A stretch of 64,000 nucleotides of DNA from Mucilaginibacter gilvus (GCF_004054195.1 NZ_SBIW01000004.1:1-64000); one strand, 5' to 3'. Positions 45,302 to 54,144 are shown, numbered from the stretch's first letter. Numbers and translations: made by a program. Notes: generated by a model not told the origin, from the sequence alone.

Positions 45302-45343
45302 TTTAATATTTGTTCAAACATATATGTTTGAACAAATATTAAA
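45302..45343. promoter_or_regulatory. Perfect 42-bp palindrome, operator-like
   Basis: Both 21-nt halves are exact reverse complements with no loop; the right half starts TATGTTTGAAC. The right half also contains TATGTTTG (45323-45330), a match to the -7 consensus TAnnTTTG, so a bound repressor would cover the promoter. The nitroreductase start codon is at 45355, 12 nt after the palindrome. Confidence 0.75.
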
Positions 45344-45354
45344 AATAGCATCTC

Positions 45355-45984
45355 ATGTCAATAGTAGATAAATTAAAATGGCGCTACGCCACCAAAAAAT
45401 TCGATACTAATAAAAAGCTTTCGCCACCACAATTAGATCAGTTGCTGGAGGCCATCCAACTATCCCCATCCTCTATCGGGTTACAGCATTACAAAGTGCT
45501 GGTGATAGAAAATCCCGAGGTACGTGCCAAACTGCGCGAAGCCGCTTATGGCCAGCCGCAGATCACCGACGCATCGCAATTGATCATATTTGCCGCCGAA
45601 GCCAATATGGACGAAGCATACGGCAAAAACTTTATCAGCCTTGTGGCCGACATCCGTGGTGTAGAGCGCGAAAGCCTTGCGGGTTTAGAGGGTATGGTGC
45701 TTGGCACCATCAACAGCCGCACACCAGAGCAACTTTTACTATGGGCTCAAAAACAAGCTTACATTGCCCTGGGTGTTTTGGTTGCCTCAGCAGCCGACCT
45801 GGGTATTGACGCCACACCGATGGAGGGTTTTGATCCCGCAAAATTTGATGAGATCCTGGGCCTGAAAGAAAAAGGATTGACGGCAACCGTTATCGCGGCT
45901 GTAGGTTTCCGCGCCGATGATGATCAGTATAGTAAACTTGTAAAAGTACGCCGTCCGAAAACAGAGTTGTTCATCCACATTTAA
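45355..45984 (+). CDS. NAD(P)H-dependent oxidoreductase, nitroreductase family
   Basis: A 209-residue flavoprotein-type reductase related to NfsB. It starts MSIVDKLKWRYATKKFD, has QLSPSSIGLQHYKVLVI (FMN contact), AYIALGVLVASAADLGIDATPMEGF and ends KVRRPKTELFI, all typical of the family. Members reduce nitro compounds, quinones or flavins. The palindrome just upstream overlaps its promoter and suggests induction by a ligand or electrophile-responsive repressor not encoded in this window. Confidence 0.92.
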   Translation: MSIVDKLKWRYATKKFDTNKKLSPPQLDQLLEAIQLSPSSIGLQHYKVLVIENPEVRAKLREAAYGQPQITDASQLIIFAAEANMDEAYGKNFISLVADIRGVERESLAGLEGMVLGTINSRTPEQLLLWAQKQAYIALGVLVASAADLGIDATPMEGFDPAKFDEILGLKEKGLTATVIAAVGFRADDDQYSKLVKVRRPKTELFIHI

Positions 45985-46197
45985 TTTCCCCACGGATTTT
46001 AGACGATCATACCAACCTTTTTGTAAGGCATTTTTCCCGGGGATAAAAAGGCGCGAAAAACGCGTGTTTTTATCCCTTTTTCGTGCTTTTTTTCGCAGAA
46101 AAGCGGAAATTTTTGAACAAGGCTTTTATTCCCCTGAAAAGATGGAAAGACACCCTGTTTTTTACTATCGTAAAAATAATTTTCACAAAATTTAATT

Positions 46198-46216
46198 AGC
46201 GGCATGGGCTTTGCAT
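46198..46216 (+). promoter_or_regulatory. Candidate sigma-54 promoter of the response regulator gene
   Basis: CGGCATGGGCTTTGCAT carries GG (46201-46202), ten bases, then GC (46213-46214), with CA-G and TTGCA flanks that resemble the sigma-54 consensus. Two consensus positions differ. The ATG follows 23 nt after the GC. No sigma-54 gene or enhancer-binding protein is in the window, so this is tentative. Confidence 0.35.
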
Positions 46217-46237
46217 AACCATCTGAAATACAAAGCC

Positions 46238-46603
46238 ATGAACAAGAAAATATTAATAGTAGACGACAATGAACTGATCACCGAGGTGATGAGCTACATA
46301 TTGACCAATAATGGCTATGATGTAACCACGCTGAACACCGGCGACGGTGTGGTAGCCCAAATAAAACAATCCCATCCCGACCTGGTGATTATGGATATAT
46401 CCTTGCCTGGTGTAGATGGCAGAGATATCTGCCGCATCATCAAACATAATAAAGCCACTGAAAATCTGCCGGTTATCATTTGCTCCGGCAATGATGATAT
46501 CGAATCGGCCTTAAAGCAGGATGGCGCGCCAAACGATGTGTTGGCTAAGCCATTCGATATGACCGTGTTACTCAACAAAGTAGAATACCAGTTGGCAGCG
46601 TAA
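46238..46603 (+). CDS. Single-domain response regulator
   Basis: A 121-residue receiver-only protein. Features are D9-D10-N11 at the acidic site, phosphoacceptor D53 in IMDISLPGVDG, S83 in IICSGN and K104 in LAKPFD. There is no output domain, so it acts by protein contact or in a phosphorelay. I use the ATG at 46238, giving MNKKILIVDDNE; a TTG at 46211 would add nine residues not seen in the family. No kinase is adjacent. Confidence 0.9.
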   Translation: MNKKILIVDDNELITEVMSYILTNNGYDVTTLNTGDGVVAQIKQSHPDLVIMDISLPGVDGRDICRIIKHNKATENLPVIICSGNDDIESALKQDGAPNDVLAKPFDMTVLLNKVEYQLAA

Positions 46604-46627
46604 TTACGCATTGCGTCGTTATAAAAA

Positions 46628-46660
46628 AAGAGCCCCGGTTTTGCCGGGGCTCTTTTTTTG
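46628..46660. terminator. Strong terminator after the response regulator
   Basis: GAGCCCCGG and CCGGGGCTC form a perfect stem with a short T-rich loop, followed by TTTTTTT. It lies about 25 nt past the response regulator stop and also precedes the stop of the convergent M56 gene. Confidence 0.88.
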
Positions 46661-46672
46661 CAGTTAATTAAA

Positions 46673-48868
46673 TTAAAACGCTGCCTTCAGGGTGATATAC
46701 TTATTAATATCATCAGATTTAAAACCCTTCTCTTTCATTTGGCTAACGTACTCGGGGGTTACACCCATAGCTTTCAATGAACTGGCCTGATCCAGCGACA
46801 CATTGTATCCAATCGCCTTAAAGCCTTTTAAAAATTCCGGCGTAATGCCCAGTGCTTTTAGTCCGGTTGCGTTATCTAAGCTGATATCACTGTAGCCTGC
46901 ATTTTTAAAGCCGTTTAAAAATTCGGGGGTAATGCCTAATGCTTTTAAAGATGAAGCCTGGTCAACAGACAATTGTTTATAACCCGCGGCTTTAAAGCTG
47001 CTCATAAATTCGGGGGTGATACCCAATGCTTTAAGCGATACCAGGTTATCGGCCGAGATCTGGTTGTAGCCTGCTGCTTTAAACCCGTGAATAAAAGCTG
47101 CATCTACCCCAACAGCTTTCATACTGGTTAACTTGCCTGCGGAGATGTTAGTATACCCTTCCTTTTTTAATGAATTGATATAGTTATCATCTACATTGAG
47201 TGCCTTAAAGGCTACCATATCATCATCAGATACGTCCTTTTTAACAACGCCCGGTTTGCCGTTGGCTGCTTTGAACTTACTGATGTATTTACCATCAATA
47301 CCCTGGGCTTTAAAACTGATGAGTTTATCCCAACTTACTTTAGGGTAGCCCGCTTTATGGATCTCGCTGATGAACGCGCCAGTAATACCCAAAGCTTTAC
47401 CGGAAATCAACTCCTGTAACTTAATATTAGGGTAGCCATTTTGCTTCATCGATTTAATGTACGACTCATCAACCCCAAGCGCTGCGCAAGCAATAACATC
47501 ATCTTTTGATGGGGTTTTGTATCCGTTATTTTTCAGCATAGCTATAAAGCTCTTTTTAACGTTGAGAAAGAAAAACGCCATCTCGTCGTCGCTGCTGATG
47601 CCGGTTACGCCTTCGCCGCGTAAATAGCTGTTGAACGCTGCATCTGGCGTAAACTTATATTTTCCAGAGCCTTTTGTCCCGTCAAACCTGCCGGTGAATT
47701 GCATGGTGCCTGCTTCTCTTGTCAGTTTAAACGCACCTTCCTGCCCCATTGGCAACGCGGTAAATTCGCTTACCAGAAAATTAGAATTGCTCATGTTATT
47801 TTTGTCCTCATCGCCTTCGTATAGCTTAAGGTCAAGTTTTTTGCCATTTATGGTGCCTTTCCAGTTGCCTTCGTTACGGGTAGGGTCTGTTGTGTTCGAT
47901 TTAACTACGGTGCTAACTGTCTTTGCTACACTGGAGGCGGCCGGCTCGTTTAGGGCACATACCAAAAATGCCATCAGGGGCACCAGGAAAAGATATTTCC
48001 AGGCGGTATGTATGTTTGATTTTTTTGCGTTCATCATAACTATTCGTTTTTTTAAGAGTGATTGATTATAGTTGGTTGTAATTCTCAGGGATAAATTAGG
48101 TACGGATACCTTTAATAAATTCATCTGGTAGTCGGCACGTTCAACCGTGGCGTCGTGCAGCACTTCGTTATCAGCCAGGTATTCTAAGTTGCTTTCAACT
48201 TCTTTGCGGTATAACCAGGCAAAGGGGTTAAACCATTGGAACGCCAGCATCAGTTCCGCTATCAGCAGATCGAGGCTGTGGCCCTGCCTAATGTGGATCT
48301 TCTCGTGCAGCAAGATCTGGTTAAATGTATCCGGCTCGTATTTGGTTGGGTTAATGAAAATGTTGTTACCGAAACTGCATGGCGCTTTATCATCATCCAG
48401 TTCCACAATACGGAACTGCCCATCAATAATAACCGGTTTGCGGTAGGCCTGGAAAAGCAGCACACTTATCTGTAGCAGCAAATTCGCGCCGAAAGCCACT
48501 ACGCCAAACCAATACACGTAAAACGCCCATTTTATAATACGTGTTAAAAGCGGTAACTGTGGCTCCGCAGCCTGCGTGATCTTAGCAACCGGTTCGGCCT
48601 GTTGTTTCGGACTATAACTTTCTGCCGGGGTTACCTGTGGTAGGTGAATGGCCACAACGGGGATGCTTTCTGCGGCAACCGGTTGGGGGCTTTCCCTTAA
48701 CGCCCATTGCTGCGGTACGTGTATCAGTGGCAACACAAAGGCCATAGCAAGGCAGCCCAGCAGGATAACGCGGTTAAGCCGGTAATAGGTTTCCTTTTGC
48801 AGCAGCAGCTTGTAAAACAACAGGCAAATAGCCAGCAGAAGGGCCACGTGTAATACGTATGGTATCAT
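46673..48868 (-). CDS. M56/BlaR1-like metallopeptidase with 29-residue repeats
   Basis: A 731-residue membrane zinc peptidase of the BlaR1/MecR1 family. Hydrophobic segments lie at about 3-23, 33-50, 110-135 and 288-305; the zinc motif is HEKIH (188-192). The usual penicillin-sensing domain is absent. Instead residues about 433-731 contain ten copies of a unit of 28-29 residues, with repeats starting at about 433, 462, 491, 520, 555, 584, 613, 642, 671 and 699 (one 6-residue insertion before 555). A typical unit reads KALGITPEFLNGFKNAGYSD then ISLDNATGL. Its start overlaps the BlaI gene stop by 4 nt. Confidence 0.9.
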   Translation of the reverse strand: MIPYVLHVALLLAICLLFYKLLLQKETYYRLNRVILLGCLAMAFVLPLIHVPQQWALRESPQPVAAESIPVVAIHLPQVTPAESYSPKQQAEPVAKITQAAEPQLPLLTRIIKWAFYVYWFGVVAFGANLLLQISVLLFQAYRKPVIIDGQFRIVELDDDKAPCSFGNNIFINPTKYEPDTFNQILLHEKIHIRQGHSLDLLIAELMLAFQWFNPFAWLYRKEVESNLEYLADNEVLHDATVERADYQMNLLKVSVPNLSLRITTNYNQSLLKKRIVMMNAKKSNIHTAWKYLFLVPLMAFLVCALNEPAASSVAKTVSTVVKSNTTDPTRNEGNWKGTINGKKLDLKLYEGDEDKNNMSNSNFLVSEFTALPMGQEGAFKLTREAGTMQFTGRFDGTKGSGKYKFTPDAAFNSYLRGEGVTGISSDDEMAFFFLNVKKSFIAMLKNNGYKTPSKDDVIACAALGVDESYIKSMKQNGYPNIKLQELISGKALGITGAFISEIHKAGYPKVSWDKLISFKAQGIDGKYISKFKAANGKPGVVKKDVSDDDMVAFKALNVDDNYINSLKKEGYTNISAGKLTSMKAVGVDAAFIHGFKAAGYNQISADNLVSLKALGITPEFMSSFKAAGYKQLSVDQASSLKALGITPEFLNGFKNAGYSDISLDNATGLKALGITPEFLKGFKAIGYNVSLDQASSLKAMGVTPEYVSQMKEKGFKSDDINKYITLKAAF

Positions 48869-49227
48869 TTCTTGTTGGATTTAATCAGGGTTAATATTTC
48901 GTCCAGTTCAGTCTCAGAAATTTTTTCTTCTTTGGCAAAGAAGGCCAGCATGCTGGGGTACGAGTTATTGAAGTATTGGCTCACAATATCTTTCATGGCG
49001 TGCTTTTGGTATTCTTCTCGCGTGATCTTTGGATAGTAATTGTAAATGTTGCCAACTGTTTCGTGGTCTAAAAAGCCCTTCTCCTCCAGTATCTTTACCA
49101 TGGTGGCCACCGAGTTATAGTGAGGCTTCGGGTCGGGCAGTTCGGGAATAATTTCTTTGATGTATGCTTTTCCGAGGCTCCAGAAAGCCTGCATTATTTG
49201 TTCTTCGCGCTTAGCCAGTTTTTGCAT
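48865..49227 (-). CDS. BlaI/MecI-family repressor
   Basis: A 120-residue winged-helix repressor. Family features are AKREEQIMQAFWSLGKAYIKEI, HYNSVATMVKILEEKGFLDHE and a C-terminal dimerisation region AKEEKISETELDEILTLIK. I start at the ATG at 49227 (MQKLAKREE). It overlaps the M56 peptidase start by 4 nt, and the peptidase is expected to cleave or inactivate it. Two matching operators lie 26-62 bp upstream, so the operon is probably self-repressed. Confidence 0.93.
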   Translation of the reverse strand: MQKLAKREEQIMQAFWSLGKAYIKEIIPELPDPKPHYNSVATMVKILEEKGFLDHETVGNIYNYYPKITREEYQKHAMKDIVSQYFNNSYPSMLAFFAKEEKISETELDEILTLIKSNKK

Positions 49228-49253
49228 AATTCTATAATTATAACGCAAGCTAC

Positions 49254-49289
49254 TACTAATGAATTAGTATTGCAACTAATAGATTAGTA
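49254..49289. promoter_or_regulatory. Paired BlaI-type operators
   Basis: TACTAATGAATTAGTA (49254-49269) and AACTAATAGATTAGTA (49274-49289) are two near-identical palindromes with 20 bp between centres. They lie upstream of the BlaI gene on the minus strand and are probably its own operators. Confidence 0.75.
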
Positions 49290-49711
49290 TTTGTCAACAA
49301 AACCTGTAAATCACTGATTATTAATGATATAATTTACAGCAGCCGCTCAATGGCTTTTCGCTGTTGTAGATAGACGCTTAAGGAGTACAAGTGTGACATT
49401 TGCGAGGACCTTTTGAAAAAGCACCCTGCGGGGACTAAAGGGCGGCGGTGGCGCCGCCTTAGGGATGGTTAAACGGTGGAAGTGAATAATCTGTTCAAGA
49501 AACAGGTGTACCAAAAAAGTGTTTCACCTTGTTGTGAGCCGAATTTCTTTTTTTGCTTAATGCCCTGATAATAAGAAACATATAAGAATCACTCAACGTA
49601 CAGGGATGTTCCAAAGCGCTTCGCTAAAACTGTAAAGCGCTGATAAACCAGTGTTGTTTTTAAAACAAGTGTTCCACTTTCAAAAATGGAACACTTATTC
49701 GCGCTATTATC
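49290..49711. other. Intergenic region with several hairpins, no gene seen
   Basis: Nothing coding is visible in these 422 bp. It holds a GC-rich hairpin near 49441-49460 (GGCGGC against GCCGCC), a direct repeat of AAAGCGCT near 49612 and 49635, and a perfect 10-bp stem AAGTGTTCCA/TGGAACACTT (49667-49696) just after the ligD stop on the minus strand, which may be its terminator although no T tract follows. Confidence 0.45.
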
Positions 49712-52444
49712 CTATGGCTGGAAAATACTCCGGGCTTTCTTAATGGTTTTCTCTAAGTCTATGCCCTCGCCTAAAACACCTTTAAACAGGTCGCCTTCTT
49801 TTTTAAGGCGGGCTATGGAGTTGTGAATAGTGAAATGCTTCATGGTGAGGCCGGGTTTTACCTCGTCCCAATGCAGCGGCATAGATATCGTTGCGCCGGG
49901 TTTCGGTCTCAGCGAATACGGACCGGCAATGGTTGCACCGGGGCGGTTTTGCAGAAAATCGAGGTACATTTTGCCGTGGCGGTTTTTTATCATCCGCTCC
50001 AGCGAGGTATAATCCGGAATTTGCTTGTGTACGATGTTTACGATTAGCCTTGCAAACATCTGCGATTGGTCGTAATCGTATTTCGCTTCCAGGGGGATAT
50101 AGATATGCATCCCGGTAGAGCCGGATGTTTTACAATACGATGGTACGTCGATAGCATCCAGCACGTTTTTCACTTCAAGGGCCGCTTCAATTACCTGGTC
50201 GAAAGTATTTTTATCTGGGTCCAGGTCGATAACGCAGTAGTCCGGGTTATCCGGCGATTGTACGCGACTGAACCATGGGTTCATTTCTATACATCCCAAC
50301 GACGCCATCCAAAGCAGGGTAGCTTCATCATGGCCCACCAAATAATCCTTATCCTCGCCATCGCTGGTGGTATAGGGGAAGGTCTTTACCCAATCGGGCG
50401 ATTTGCCTCTTACATCCTTCTGGTAAAAGCTTGGCCCATGGATCCCGCCCGGGAAACGGTTAAGTGACTGCGGACGATCCTTTAAATAAGGCAGAATATA
50501 TTCGGCTACCTGGTAGTAGTAGTTGAACATATCCCTTTTGGTGATGCCGTCTTCGGGCCAGTAAACTTTGCTCAGGTTGGTGAATTTCAGGTCGTGCCCG
50601 CAGATTTTTTTCACCTGGGTTTCTTCCTTGGGGTTGAGCAGCGTGCGTTTGGTGCTTTCCTTTGGCGCCTTTACCAGATCGTGCTTTTCGGCTTTCGTTT
50701 CTTTTTGGGGGTTTACATCTTCTTCAATTACCTCGTCGGTGTGCACCTCGGTTTCCCTTACCACATCCTTCGCCTTTTTATCATCGCGCATTCCCTGGAA
50801 TGAGGGGTGCCGGAAAACGCCATCGCTGGTTACCTCGGCAAAACTCACTTCGCAAACCAACTCTGGTTTTAGCCAGGTGGCTTTTGCCTTCGGCGGATTT
50901 GGGCGAAACCGCGAAGGCTTGTTTACATCGGGTTCGCTCTCAAATGGTGTTTTCTCTATAATTAATGGCTTAAATTGCGCCATCATTTCCTTTTGCAGCT
51001 TATCCGAAAAGCCGGTACCCACCTTGCCTACATATTGAAAACGACCATTCTCATATACCCCCAGTAACAAGGAACTGAATTGCTTTGCTGTTCCGTCGTT
51101 TTTGGTGAAGCCGCCAATAACAACTTCTTGCCGTTTATTTATTTTAACCTTTAGCCAATCTTTAGACCTATTATCTGCCAGGTAAGGGCTATTTGCTTTT
51201 TTGGCCATGATGCCTTCCAGTCCTGCTTTTTCAGCTGCTGCAAAAAACTCCAGTCCATTAGCGGTGAATACCTGGCTCAGGCGGATGCGGTCATCATCCG
51301 TTGGCAACACTTCTTTTAATATGGCCTGGCGTTGGGTAAGCGGCAGGTCAATCAGATTTTTGCCCTCATACCAAAGCAGGTCGAACACGTAGAGCATCAA
51401 TTCGCCGTCGGCTTCGCTACGCCAGTTTTGCAGCGCACCAAAATTTGACACGCCTTTATCGTTAGATACCAAGATCTCGCCATCTATTACGGCATTTATC
51501 TTCCAGCTTTCCAGCAGTTGGGTAATGGGGTAGTATTTTTCGTTGAATGATTTGTTGTTTCGCGAGAGCAGTTGCACCTCACCTTTGTTGATGAACGCAA
51601 GCGCGCGGTAACCATCCCATTTTATTTCGTAAACCCAGTCCGGGTCGTCGAAGGGTTTATCCACCAGGGTTGCCAGCATAGGCTTCATTCCGGTGGGGAT
51701 TTTTGCTTTGGGTGCTTTTTTGAGGGTGGCCTCTATGTCTATCGTTTCAGTCGGCGTGGATTCCCCTACGTCATCTTCAAGTTTTTCGGCCTGGAGTTTT
51801 TTTTTACTCTCTTTTTCAGGTTCTTCGTCTACATCTTCCTCATGTCCGTGCTGCCAAACCTTTTCGCCGGTTTTCTCCATACTTTCGATGGTCTTGCCTG
51901 AAAGAACGGATTTGTCCTTTTTTGTAATATCCTTATCCGAAGCAAAATCATCTTTATGCTTGATCAGCAGCCAGCCGTTCTCGCCCATGCCATGGGTTTT
52001 CACCAGGGCATACTCGCCTTCCAGCTTCTCGCCGTGTAGTTTTATTTTTAAAGAGCCCTCGTTAAGCTGTTTCAGCAGATGTTTTTCCTGGGCTTTTTTA
52101 CCTTCTATTTCCTCAATAGGTTCGTATGTGCCTTCGTCCCACACAATAACGGTCCCGCCACCATACTCCCCCTTGGGAATGAGGCCCTCAAACAAGCGGT
52201 AATCGTACGGGTGGTCTTCCACCATCATAGCCAGTCGCTTGGTTTTTGGGTCGGTTGAGGGACCTTTTGGTACGGCCCAGCTTTTTAGCACACCCTCCAT
52301 CTCCAGCCTGAAATCATAGTGCAAGCGCGTGGCGTCATGCTTTTGGATCACAAACCGCAGTTGATCCTTATCCTTGCTTTTACCGGCTTTGGGTTCTGCC
52401 GTTTTGGTAAAATCCCGCTTCTCTGCATATTTCTCCAGGCTCAT
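49712..52444 (-). CDS. ligD: DNA ligase D (non-homologous end joining)
   Basis: A 910-residue three-domain enzyme that repairs double-strand breaks with Ku. The order is phosphoesterase (about 1-190; H36, H42, D44 and H78 in HDATRLHYDFRLE and EDHPYDY), then ATP-dependent ligase (about 250-560; catalytic K275 in YEIKWDGYR), then a polymerase/primase domain (about 620-900; DLDPDKNTF, with the metal-binding Asp pair). All three active sites look intact. No ku gene is in this window. A DUF3606 gene lies 11 nt upstream on the same strand. Confidence 0.95.
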   Translation of the reverse strand: MSLEKYAEKRDFTKTAEPKAGKSKDKDQLRFVIQKHDATRLHYDFRLEMEGVLKSWAVPKGPSTDPKTKRLAMMVEDHPYDYRLFEGLIPKGEYGGGTVIVWDEGTYEPIEEIEGKKAQEKHLLKQLNEGSLKIKLHGEKLEGEYALVKTHGMGENGWLLIKHKDDFASDKDITKKDKSVLSGKTIESMEKTGEKVWQHGHEEDVDEEPEKESKKKLQAEKLEDDVGESTPTETIDIEATLKKAPKAKIPTGMKPMLATLVDKPFDDPDWVYEIKWDGYRALAFINKGEVQLLSRNNKSFNEKYYPITQLLESWKINAVIDGEILVSNDKGVSNFGALQNWRSEADGELMLYVFDLLWYEGKNLIDLPLTQRQAILKEVLPTDDDRIRLSQVFTANGLEFFAAAEKAGLEGIMAKKANSPYLADNRSKDWLKVKINKRQEVVIGGFTKNDGTAKQFSSLLLGVYENGRFQYVGKVGTGFSDKLQKEMMAQFKPLIIEKTPFESEPDVNKPSRFRPNPPKAKATWLKPELVCEVSFAEVTSDGVFRHPSFQGMRDDKKAKDVVRETEVHTDEVIEEDVNPQKETKAEKHDLVKAPKESTKRTLLNPKEETQVKKICGHDLKFTNLSKVYWPEDGITKRDMFNYYYQVAEYILPYLKDRPQSLNRFPGGIHGPSFYQKDVRGKSPDWVKTFPYTTSDGEDKDYLVGHDEATLLWMASLGCIEMNPWFSRVQSPDNPDYCVIDLDPDKNTFDQVIEAALEVKNVLDAIDVPSYCKTSGSTGMHIYIPLEAKYDYDQSQMFARLIVNIVHKQIPDYTSLERMIKNRHGKMYLDFLQNRPGATIAGPYSLRPKPGATISMPLHWDEVKPGLTMKHFTIHNSIARLKKEGDLFKGVLGEGIDLEKTIKKARSIFQP

Positions 52445-52455
52445 GGTATTCCTGT

Positions 52456-52629
52456 TTATTTGTTAAGATACGCTTTAACTTTTTCTGCCGATGTGCCGGC
52501 TTCTTTTACAGCATTGCGCAACTCATCACGACTTACGCACAGCGCTTCGCTCCAATATTGCAGTTCGTAATCCTCGTTTACATTTATCCTGTCCCTATCG
52601 GGAGCGCCTACATTTTGTTTGTTATCCAC
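52456..52629 (-). CDS. DUF3606 protein
   Basis: A 57-residue small protein with the DUF3606 pattern RINVNEDYELQYWSEALCVSRDELRNAVKEAG, followed by a short basic tail. The start is GTG at 52629, because no in-frame ATG occurs upstream and the only nearby ATG is out of frame. The stop lies 11 nt before ligD, so both are likely one transcript. The function of the family is unknown; the link to ligD is suggestive only. Confidence 0.82.
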   Translation of the reverse strand: MDNKQNVGAPDRDRINVNEDYELQYWSEALCVSRDELRNAVKEAGTSAEKVKAYLNK

Positions 52630-52711
52630 AACCTTAGTTTTTGTTTATGAATAATTAACAGCCTTATTCTTATATGGTTTGAAAGAAATTTACTTATTAG
52701 GAAACGGCCGG

Positions 52712-53113
52712 CTATGCTCCGGCATCTTCAATTACCGATAGGATATTGCCTGCAGGATCTGTAAACCAGGCAATGCTTGGGCCACGTTCGCCCCCATCGC
52801 CGCGGGAAATGTTGTTTTCGTCGGTTTTTAAATATTCGGAATCGTAGCTTTCAAAGGGCACCCCTTTTTCTTTTAGCCCCGCTACGGCCTTATCTATATT
52901 CTTCACGAGGAAATTATGTACGGTGAACGTGGCTGGCGCATGGTTGGGTTTGGGATAGATAATAAAATGTCCGCTCCCGGTTTTCACTGTAAGGATGTTG
53001 CCCATCTTTTCGTTCATTTCTACCGACAAACCTAAAGCTTCCCTGTAAAACTGTTCTGCTTTCTCAATGTCGTTCACCGAGAAACTACCAAATGTTTTTG
53101 AATCTTTTAACAT
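52712..53113 (-). CDS. VOC-superfamily (glyoxalase-like) protein
   Basis: A 133-residue protein with two beta-alpha-beta-beta-beta halves: FGSFSVNDIEKAEQFYREALGL at the start and GPSIAWFTDPAGNILSVIED at the end. The terminal DPAGN-I block is typical of VOC proteins, which hold a metal between the halves and act on small molecules. The substrate is unknown. It follows a SnoaL-like gene by 21 bp on the same strand. Confidence 0.88.
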   Translation of the reverse strand: MLKDSKTFGSFSVNDIEKAEQFYREALGLSVEMNEKMGNILTVKTGSGHFIIYPKPNHAPATFTVHNFLVKNIDKAVAGLKEKGVPFESYDSEYLKTDENNISRGDGGERGPSIAWFTDPAGNILSVIEDAGA

Positions 53114-53134
53114 GATAATTTTGTTTGTTATTGC

Positions 53135-53575
53135 TTATGGTTTTTGATCAAACAGCGCTTTGCCGTTTTCCATATTTATTGGTTCGGAAATATGCTCGTG
53201 GACGATGAGCCATTTGCCGCCCACGTTTTTGTAGCAGGATGTAACGCGGTACCACATGTCCAGGTCCTCGCCCGCCACGCTTGTGCCCCAGGTACGCGTC
53301 AGGCAATGACTGTAGGCTATTTCCTTAGTTGCTTCCACCTCCACATGAGTAACTTCCTGGTTAATGTGCCCGTTGTAACCCGAGAACCATTTTCGCAGCC
53401 GCTCTTTCAGTCCGCCATTATTTTGCAGCGGCGGGCCAAGGTCAAATGTTATCACGTTGCCTGCATACCTGTTTAAAACGGCATGCTCGTCGCGGTTATA
53501 AATGGCTGCTATCTTATCATCTATCAATTCCCTTATTTCCGTTTCGGCAGTAAGCGCGGCTGTTGCTTTGTCCAT
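53135..53575 (-). CDS. SnoaL/NTF2-like protein
   Basis: A 146-residue cone-fold protein of the DUF4440/SnoaL group. Visible blocks are AETEIRELIDDKIAAIYNRDEHAVLNRYA, RKWFSGYNGHINQEVTH and DMWYRVTSCYKNVGGKWLIVHEHIS, the last being a common ending of this fold. It may bind a small ligand or act as an isomerase. It precedes the VOC gene, forming a two-gene operon. Confidence 0.88.
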   Translation of the reverse strand: MDKATAALTAETEIRELIDDKIAAIYNRDEHAVLNRYAGNVITFDLGPPLQNNGGLKERLRKWFSGYNGHINQEVTHVEVEATKEIAYSHCLTRTWGTSVAGEDLDMWYRVTSCYKNVGGKWLIVHEHISEPINMENGKALFDQKP

Positions 53576-53724
53576 AAAAATTTAGTTTAATGTTAACGGC
53601 GTTTATAGGTTATAGCCCTGCAAAAGTGCTGCCAATAAATTGATTTATAACATCTTATTACGCCAACAAGCGGGGGCAAATACGACACCTTTTGCGTGCG
53701 CCACAATTATCTGCTATATTTACA

Positions 53725-54144
53725 ATGGTGATCAAGAAAGTATCCATATCATTGTTGTTAAAAAGCAGGCTGAAAAGCGTGCTGTTTGTTGCGGCCTTCC
53801 TGGTAAGTTTTTTTGCCGTGTCGGGATCTGTCAGCACAACCAACGCTACGCTAAATGCACAACAAACCGCGCAGACTTTTTCAAAATGGGCTGTTATCAA
53901 GAAGAGCGCGGACTATCAGCGCTTTTTAACATCGCTTTACAAAAACAACCATCGGGACATTCCCTGGTTACAAGACCTTACTGCAACGGGCCGTTGTTTC
54001 GATGCTGGCGTCAAAAGATGCCTGAAAACCCAACGTGCCTGTTTCGGGCTTATTAAAACTAATATTGCCTTCCCGGTTACCCATCAATATTACACTGCCG
54101 ATAGTTTTTTCGCTGTCAATTCCGGAGTAGCACTATACTCCTGA
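53725..54144 (+). CDS. Small secreted protein, unknown
   Basis: A 139-residue product with a long basic, then hydrophobic N-terminus (KKVSISLLLKSRLKSVLF and following) that looks like a signal anchor or signal peptide, then a serine/threonine-rich spacer and a mature part with three cysteines (GRCFDAG, KRCLK, RACFG). I do not recognise a family. The ATG at 53725 is preferred to an upstream start at 53692, since it is close to a TATATTTA box. It may not be a real gene. Confidence 0.5.
   Translation: MVIKKVSISLLLKSRLKSVLFVAAFLVSFFAVSGSVSTTNATLNAQQTAQTFSKWAVIKKSADYQRFLTSLYKNNHRDIPWLQDLTATGRCFDAGVKRCLKTQRACFGLIKTNIAFPVTHQYYTADSFFAVNSGVALYS

Noticed and set aside
50568..51038. Plus-strand open frame of about 156 codons inside ligD
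   Set aside because: It is antisense to the ligD linker and polymerase region and has a serine/phenylalanine-biased composition typical of a shadow frame.
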